A stretch of 6,163 bases of DNA, from NCBI GenBank assembly GCA_905236255.1, contig CAJOPK010000075.1, positions 1 to 6,163 on the forward strand, read 5' to 3'. How positions within the stretch are numbered: the first letter of the stretch is position 1; each line of letters begins with the position of its first letter. The DNA comes from an uncultured Selenomonadaceae bacterium. Lineage in GTDB: Bacteria > Bacillota > Negativicutes > Selenomonadales > Selenomonadaceae. The notes beneath the pieces are model-generated. The model was not told where the DNA came from. It saw only the letters and a program-made list of their open reading frames with translations, and searched no databases. This document shows positions 5,785 through 6,163 of this stretch, in pieces. The translations under genes were made by a program, and so were the position numbers.

Positions 5785-6163
5785 GCGACAGGCGGAGCCG
5801 CTGAAACAAAATGGATCGGCGAAGTCAACAAAATGAATTTGCCCGTCAAGCCGATGTTTGTAATTTTGTTTGATTCCGACGACGCAGGGAGAAAAAACAC
5901 GATAAAGTTGACGGAAGAATTAAGCCGGGCAGGATACAAGGCAATTTCTTTTTTCCTTTCGGAAGGGAACCGGAAGGTTGACGCGAACGATCTTTTGATT
6001 GAAAATTCGGATTTACTGAAAAGCAGACTTGCCGAAATCTATTCGGCGACGAAAGTCGAATTTGATAATATTCCCGACTTTGAAGAAGTTATCGACAGCG
6101 AGCCTGTCATTGATATTCCGGGAACAAGAATTAGTGATTTTCTCAACAATGAATTTGTCGAAA
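5767..6163 (+). pseudogene. 5'-truncated Toprim-domain protein (phage/integrative-element primase or helicase type), runs off the window
   Basis: The open frame in phase with 5767 reads GEYPCIATGGAAETKW and then VILFDSDDAGRKN, where the acidic motif DSDD (5872-5883) is the second metal-binding motif of Toprim domains. VDANDLL (5977-5997) follows, a stretch often seen just after the Toprim in phage and integrative-element primase/helicase proteins. The first Toprim motif (the catalytic Glu, usually in a GEIDAL-like stretch) should lie a few dozen residues upstream, but the frame is closed by TGA at 5761 and TAA at 5746, and the IS605-like end is there instead. ATG 5833 could start a shorter protein but has no ribosome-binding site and would lack the active-site Glu. 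The rest, to the window edge, is an acidic linker (about 40 residues) that may lead into a helicase or ATPase domain beyond the end. A functional protein from this copy is unlikely. Confidence 0.7.

Overview
The window looks like chromosome from a low-to-moderate GC Firmicute. The MreB, CorA and PlsY proteins all read like Firmicutes versions, ribosome-binding sites are strong (AAAGGAG, GAAAGGAGG), and two of the four intact genes start with TTG. A Negativicutes (Selenomonas/Phascolarctobacterium-like) host is my best guess, but it rests on general protein resemblance only.

Layout. Positions 1-106 hold nothing I can identify. A strong sigma-A-type promoter with an extended -10 (107-135) precedes a tight run of four genes on the + strand, separated by 25, 24 and 15 bases with no terminator between them. 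They are mreB (178-1170, cell-shape actin), a CorA-type metal channel (1196-2149), plsY (2174-2752, glycerol-3-phosphate acyltransferase) and an 889-residue protein of unknown function (2768-5437). The first three are cell-envelope genes. The fourth looks like a DNA- or RNA-polymerase-binding protein: an alpha-CTD-like helix-hairpin-helix near the N-terminus, a sigma-70 region-4-like helix-turn-helix near residue 250-275, and a C-terminal half that appears to be built from repeated winged-helix-like units.

From 5438 to 5763 there is no convincing protein gene. The stretch holds a 48-base imperfect palindrome, a consensus-like promoter and a series of hairpins. It ends in a GC-rich stem followed by TAGTTGAC, which closely resembles the right end of IS200/IS605 (TnpB-type) elements and the 3' end of their omega RNA. 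I read it as a small non-autonomous IS605-family remnant, possibly still expressing an omega-like RNA without any tnpB nearby.

Immediately after that right end, the frame from 5767 to the window edge encodes the second half of a Toprim domain (DSDD acidic motif), like those of phage or integrative-element primase/helicase proteins. Its first half is not in the window and stop codons close the frame upstream, so it is a 5'-truncated gene. The junction suggests a rearrangement, or a misassembly, at a repeated insertion-sequence end, with chromosomal backbone on the left and mobile-element replication DNA on the right.
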